From CAXXFQ01 sp963674475 (lineage in GTDB: Bacteria; Planctomycetota; Planctomycetia; Pirellulales; Thermoguttaceae): 64,000 bases of DNA. The DNA lies in NCBI GenBank assembly GCA_963674475.2, contig CAXXFQ010000033.1, positions 124,001 through 188,000 on the forward strand. The letters run 5' to 3'. Shown one piece after another: positions 60,879 to 64,000 of this stretch (position 1 is its first letter; each line of letters starts with the position of its first letter). The translations under genes and the position numbers were made by a program. Below the pieces are notes generated by a model that ran no database searches, was not told the origin of the DNA, and saw nothing but the letters and a program-made list of their open reading frames with translations.

Positions 60879-63122
60879 TTACGTTGACGTTTCCGAGCTT
60901 CTCAAGATCGCTCGGGGGGTGTAATACCACGTGCCCCGGCCATTCTTCTGAGGGTTTCCCCCTATGGTCATCTGGCCGGTTTCCATCAGGTTTTGGAAGA
61001 CCTCGTTCCTCACCCGTGCCGACCAACGTTGAAAACGTCGCGTCAGTTGGTTCCGGCTTACGGCCCCGCCCTTAGATTCGATGAATCGCATGACCTCGTT
61101 TTGCCGGCCGTGGAATTCGTCGTCGGCGATCCAGGTGGAGGCCAGGTGGATCAACCGCTTGGTCGTGTGTTCCACAATGTCACGGGCCCATTCGGCCGCC
61201 TCGGGATCGATTTGAAGGCGATCTTGGTCGGGGCCATATTTCGAGCAAGCGTAGATGAGAGCCAGCTGGTTGGCCTTCTGAACGGCTCGTCCCCAGAGGG
61301 CACGATGAATCGAGTCGGCATGCTTGCGGCTTCCTCGCTGCTGCTCAAGCAAGGAGGCAAGGACTTCCTTGGCCTTCGAGGTTCGCGGCACGATGACCGG
61401 CTTCGGGTGGACACCGTTGAGGTCGTTTCCCGGTGGGATAAAGTTGAGCCAATCACCTGTTGCTTCGACCAAGCTTTTGGGAAGCGGTGGCAATTCATCC
61501 TGCTCGAGATCTTTGGGATCGTTGTCCCCTTCGAACAAGATCATTCTTCCGCAAAAACCGTTCTGGATTGAATCGGTTGTCAGACCGGCAAACAGCTCGT
61601 CGGGCGTCGAGGTGCCGTACACGACCAGATTCGGCTGGACGATCGTGAAGTCGTCACGGTCGTCACTGTGCGTGTCGCTGCAATAGACGCTTCCGGCCGA
61701 CGTGAACATCTCGGTTATGGTTCGCAAGATGCCCTGCAAATGGGGGCTACGATCGGCATTTCGAAACGCGCGTAGCGATTGACCGATTTCGTCCCACAAG
61801 AGGAGGCACTGGGGTTGTCGCAATACCTTCTTCTGAACCCCCTGGTAGGACGCTGGCCGCTCGAAGAACTTGGCCCTTGCCGAATCACCGTGTGCCGAAA
61901 GGAGCTCTTTACAGACGGTCCTGGCTCGCTCCTTACCGCAACACGTTTCTGCGACCCCCAATAGATAAATATTCGTTCGCGTATTCGAAGGGTCGCGTAC
62001 TTTTCGACCTGCCAGCAGGCCCTGGAGAGCAATCGCACCGGCCAGAGAAAGGATTGGTTGATGGGTGTAGTTCGTTTCCGTGATAAAACGGCTCATTTCA
62101 CCGATAAAGCCCGGCACTTCGAGCAACCGGGACGAGAATGGAGCCGAATCAGAAGTGTCGCCTTTGGGTTCCGAATCCTTCTCATTTTCAACGATTTTCG
62201 GCAGCAAACCGGACAGATCGACGTCGGTCGACGGGGTGTCGTTGCCGTAGCCTTGACCGCTCAGATCACGGGTTGCCGCTTCGAAGTCGCCGTTGTGTTC
62301 CAACAGGGCGTAGACGGCAAAGGGGGAATAGCCGCGATTCGGTTCGAATGGGGCGGCCGAGGAGGAAAAGACGTACAGGGTATTTTCGCGCAGCGTGGCC
62401 GACGTCCCGGACGACTTGCCCGCCCGTGTCCAGTGTTCGTTCCCGTCCGAACGGCATCCGGCCGGGCGCCAGCCGTGTTTGACCAACAACGCGCGTAGGT
62501 CGCCCCGTTGGTTGTAATCATCACCCGGTCGGCCACAGGGGGCGGTGGGCGATAGTGTGCAGCCTTGGATGCTTTCAACGTGCACCCCGTCACCCGCTTG
62601 ATTTAGCCCCTTGGCCGCCTCGATCAACACCGCTCGCTCTTGTGTTGTTAAAACCGGCAGTTCAGCCAGATCGCCCTGGATCAGCTCGTAACCGGGGGTC
62701 GGGGCGCATAAAAAAAGGCCCCCTTCGCCGCGGGTTTCGATCATGACCCGGCCGTCGGCCGCTTGGGCCAACTTCGCGTTGCCGCCGACCGGCTCTGTGC
62801 AGCGATAAACGGCGTGCATCCCGCCGGACTGCGATCGCTCGATCACCAACCGTTCAAGCAGAGCAGGCCCTACACGCTCGCACCACGGCCCGTAGAACTG
62901 GCCACCGTGGTCGAAGTCGATCAATTCAAGATTGCCCGACACACGGCCACAAACGAGACAAAGGCCGCCCAGTTTATTGGCGGCCCACGCTTCGACTTCC
63001 GCGTCTGAAGGCAGTTGTTGTTGGTATCGCTTCCAGCCGGAAAGGGCGGGGCGCTTTTGGACCGGAATCGCGGGCAGGACCGACAGTCCGGCTCTTCGAT
63101 AGCTTCGAATGGCGTATTGCAT
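60879..63122 (-). CDS. Phage primase-polymerase with DUF3987-like helicase domain
   Basis: The 747-residue protein starts with an AEP PrimPol domain: KRPALSGWKRYQQQLPSDAE, the catalytic IDFDH at 68-72, SGGMHAVYR near 99 and AGDGVHVES. A linker follows, then a DUF3987/RecA-like domain from about residue 330 (FIGEMSRFITETNYTHQPIL, SLAGAIALQGLLAGRKVRDP) with an unusual P-loop GVAETCCGKERARTVCKELL, Walker B LLLWDEIGQSLRAF and LVVYGTSTPDELF. The C-terminal 70 residues form a winged helix-like part (EVMRFIESKGGAVSRNQLTR). It makes primers and unwinds DNA at the phage origin. Its last codons (SSETST) lie in the iteron-like repeats. It is coupled to the gene upstream by a TAATG overlap. Confidence 0.88.
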   Translation of the reverse strand: MQYAIRSYRRAGLSVLPAIPVQKRPALSGWKRYQQQLPSDAEVEAWAANKLGGLCLVCGRVSGNLELIDFDHGGQFYGPWCERVGPALLERLVIERSQSGGMHAVYRCTEPVGGNAKLAQAADGRVMIETRGEGGLFLCAPTPGYELIQGDLAELPVLTTQERAVLIEAAKGLNQAGDGVHVESIQGCTLSPTAPCGRPGDDYNQRGDLRALLVKHGWRPAGCRSDGNEHWTRAGKSSGTSATLRENTLYVFSSSAAPFEPNRGYSPFAVYALLEHNGDFEAATRDLSGQGYGNDTPSTDVDLSGLLPKIVENEKDSEPKGDTSDSAPFSSRLLEVPGFIGEMSRFITETNYTHQPILSLAGAIALQGLLAGRKVRDPSNTRTNIYLLGVAETCCGKERARTVCKELLSAHGDSARAKFFERPASYQGVQKKVLRQPQCLLLWDEIGQSLRAFRNADRSPHLQGILRTITEMFTSAGSVYCSDTHSDDRDDFTIVQPNLVVYGTSTPDELFAGLTTDSIQNGFCGRMILFEGDNDPKDLEQDELPPLPKSLVEATGDWLNFIPPGNDLNGVHPKPVIVPRTSKAKEVLASLLEQQRGSRKHADSIHRALWGRAVQKANQLALIYACSKYGPDQDRLQIDPEAAEWARDIVEHTTKRLIHLASTWIADDEFHGRQNEVMRFIESKGGAVSRNQLTRRFQRWSARVRNEVFQNLMETGQMTIGGNPQKNGRGTWYYTPRAILRSSETST

Positions 63123-63493
63123 TAAACATTTTCATCGTCGAGGTACTTGGGCATATCACAAAGCGACTCGGGCAGGCGACCCAAGCGGACCATCTCCTCG
63201 TAATGGAGGATGAACGACGCATTGCACATCACGGCCGCCATGTGGTCCTCATCGCGGTGGCCCTGTTGGTACTTCATCAGATGGCGACACAGCGACGCAA
63301 CGCAGCGCGAAATCGGGATCCCTTTCTCCCAATTGCGTTCGTCGTACTTCACTGCACCCAGTCGAAGCCACTCGCCCAACCGCTCGATCGCAAACGGCGA
63401 GATCAGATCCGGCCGCGGCTTTTCACCGGCCGTATCTCGAACCGCCCCGGTATCGAACGCCTGCCGGTTTCCGCTGTCGTGGATTTTTGTCAT
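63122..63493 (-). CDS. dATP/dGTP diphosphohydrolase-like protein (DUF5664/MazZ-like)
   Basis: The 123-residue protein starts MTKIHDSGNRQAFDTGAVRD and shows the pattern GAVRD...KPRPDLISPFAIERLGE, then GAVKYDERNWEKGIPISRC, RHLMKYQQGHRDEDHMAAVM and HYEEMVRLGRLP. The glutamates and DEDH residues bind metal in the all-alpha NTP pyrophosphatase fold. The family is annotated as dATP/dGTP diphosphohydrolase after MazZ; many members have no proven substrate. It may remove nucleotides during phage replication. Overlaps the primase start by one base. Confidence 0.8.
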   Translation of the reverse strand: MTKIHDSGNRQAFDTGAVRDTAGEKPRPDLISPFAIERLGEWLRLGAVKYDERNWEKGIPISRCVASLCRHLMKYQQGHRDEDHMAAVMCNASFILHYEEMVRLGRLPESLCDMPKYLDDENV

Positions 63494-63503
63494 TTTGTGT
63501 TCC

Positions 63504-64000
63504 TCACAACTGTTCAACGGTGACGGTTTCTCTCGTCGCTCGTCGCCCGAACGTCTTGCCGTGGTAGTGGTACTTGCCGTGCACGACGGCCACCTGGTCA
63601 ACGTGAAAATAATCCCGGCCGTGCCAGACGACCGACCAGCCTTGTTGCCAGTCCGGCGCGGTGGTGTATTCCGGATTGAGATCGCACAGGCAGCCGTTTT
63701 CCCACGCGGCGTAGGTGTCGTTGATATCACGATGATAAAACGCTCCTAGGCGATGGGTGTGGCCGTGAATGACGCAACAGCCGTACTTTTCGAAATGCCC
63801 TTTGGCCGATCCGCCCGACCATTTGCGAACCAGCGAGCCGTGGGTGAAAAGGAGTTGCCCGACCCGGTACGGCCGGTTGTTTTCACGCCACGCGATTTTC
63901 AGCGAATCGAAATCCAACAGGGCTTCGACGCGCAAAGCACGCAGTTCGGCCAAGGCCCGCGCTTCGCTTGCCAGGTAGCGACGCAACCGGAATTCGTGAT
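63504..64000 (-). CDS. Calcineurin-like metallophosphoesterase (5' end outside window)
   Basis: The frame is open to the window edge, so at least 165 residues are present. It has LLFTHGSLVRKWSGGSAKGH and VIHGHTHRLGAFYHR (the GHTH motif that binds the second metal), followed by DTYAAWENGCLCDLNPEY. The N-terminal DxH and GNHE motifs must lie beyond the edge. This type of phosphoesterase is common near phage replication genes, and may act on nucleic acid ends or nucleotides. Confidence 0.85.
   Translation of the reverse strand, partial: HEFRLRRYLASEARALAELRALRVEALLDFDSLKIAWRENNRPYRVGQLLFTHGSLVRKWSGGSAKGHFEKYGCCVIHGHTHRLGAFYHRDINDTYAAWENGCLCDLNPEYTTAPDWQQGWSVVWHGRDYFHVDQVAVVHGKYHYHGKTFGRRATRETVTVEQL

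Larger units (their letters stand above)
36075..64000. mobile_element. Integrated prophage with cargo genes (right end outside window)
   Basis: The left limit is a 22-base tRNA 3'-end remnant (36,075-36,096). To its left are core genes; to its right come AT-richer cargo genes and then a continuous block of phage structural and replication genes, all on the minus strand from 63,999 to 43,171. The polarity of the tRNA remnant predicts that the intact tRNA and probably the integrase lie beyond the right edge. No integrase, excisionase, repressor or lysogeny switch is visible, so inducibility cannot be judged. Structural genes look complete except for one apparent frameshift. Confidence 0.8.

Noticed and set aside
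63122..63493. The MazZ-like gene as evidence of a diaminopurine (Z) genome.
   Set aside because: Relatives of this protein are common in phages with normal DNA, and neither purZ nor datZ is present in the window.

Overview
The window looks like a chromosome segment of a member of the Planctomycetota (inference). The grounds are a Ser/Thr kinase with the N-terminal extension and single C-terminal membrane anchor common in that phylum, a small conserved planctomycete-type lipoprotein, an orphan FlgI-like lipoprotein carrying HEAT-like repeats, weak Shine-Dalgarno use and moderately GC-rich core genes. A pyruvate:ferredoxin oxidoreductase and a NuoG/GltD-like Fe-S flavoprotein suggest anaerobic or fermentative electron flow. 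The family is not determinable from this sequence alone.

Positions 1 to about 36,050 are ordinary chromosome. In order they hold: an AMP-forming CoA ligase (cut by the window edge), a PQQ-type beta-propeller, aroA, the FlgI-like lipoprotein, smc, trpS, an FHA-GAF histidine kinase, pyrD, a small lipoprotein, an HU-like protein, a Ser/Thr kinase, folE, a conserved unknown, an Mla-type lipid-transport operon (mlaE, mlaF, mlaD), the Fe-S flavoprotein, tRNA-Arg(TCG), a frameshifted secreted protein, a zinc-ribbon protein, an AT-rich homing-endonuclease-repeat gene, a frameshifted PFOR, a tandemly duplicated membrane-protein module with an XRE regulator, galE and a WecG/TagA-type glycosyltransferase. 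Two kinds of repeat run through this part. One is a set of short 17-21 bp degenerate tandem repeats at gene 3' ends. The other is a family of dispersed hairpin elements, one of which supplies the end of galE.

At 36,075-36,096 the minus strand carries exactly the 3' end of a tRNA (T-loop, half of the T-stem, acceptor strand, discriminator base) with no 5' part. I read this as the att scar of an element that begins there and runs past the right edge, so at least 28 kb long. Its left end (36.2-42.8 kb) is cargo: a small membrane protein, a plus-strand cluster of a membrane-anchored phosphoribosyltransferase-like protein, a HAD phosphatase, an SNase-like nuclease and a membrane protein, and a convergent three-gene operon of a metallo-beta-lactamase-fold hydrolase, an unknown protein and a TIGR04255-like protein. 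These two cassettes are the best candidates for undescribed systems.

From 43.2 kb to the end is a tailed-phage genome read right to left: metallophosphoesterase, dATP/dGTP diphosphohydrolase-like protein, PrimPol-helicase, an iteron-like AT-rich region, DUF1937 protein, terminase, gpW-like protein, portal, a fused prohead protease and major capsid protein, a papain-fold peptidase and a small membrane protein, an exported thioredoxin-like protein, head completion and tail tube genes, a tail-assembly chaperone with a probable -1 frameshift, tape measure and tail-tip proteins. Gene order from terminase to capsid follows lambda. No integrase, repressor or intact tRNA is inside the window.

Three reading frames (25.4-26.1 kb, PFOR and one phage tail gene) are each broken by what looks like one extra base, so either sequence errors or recent decay must be considered.
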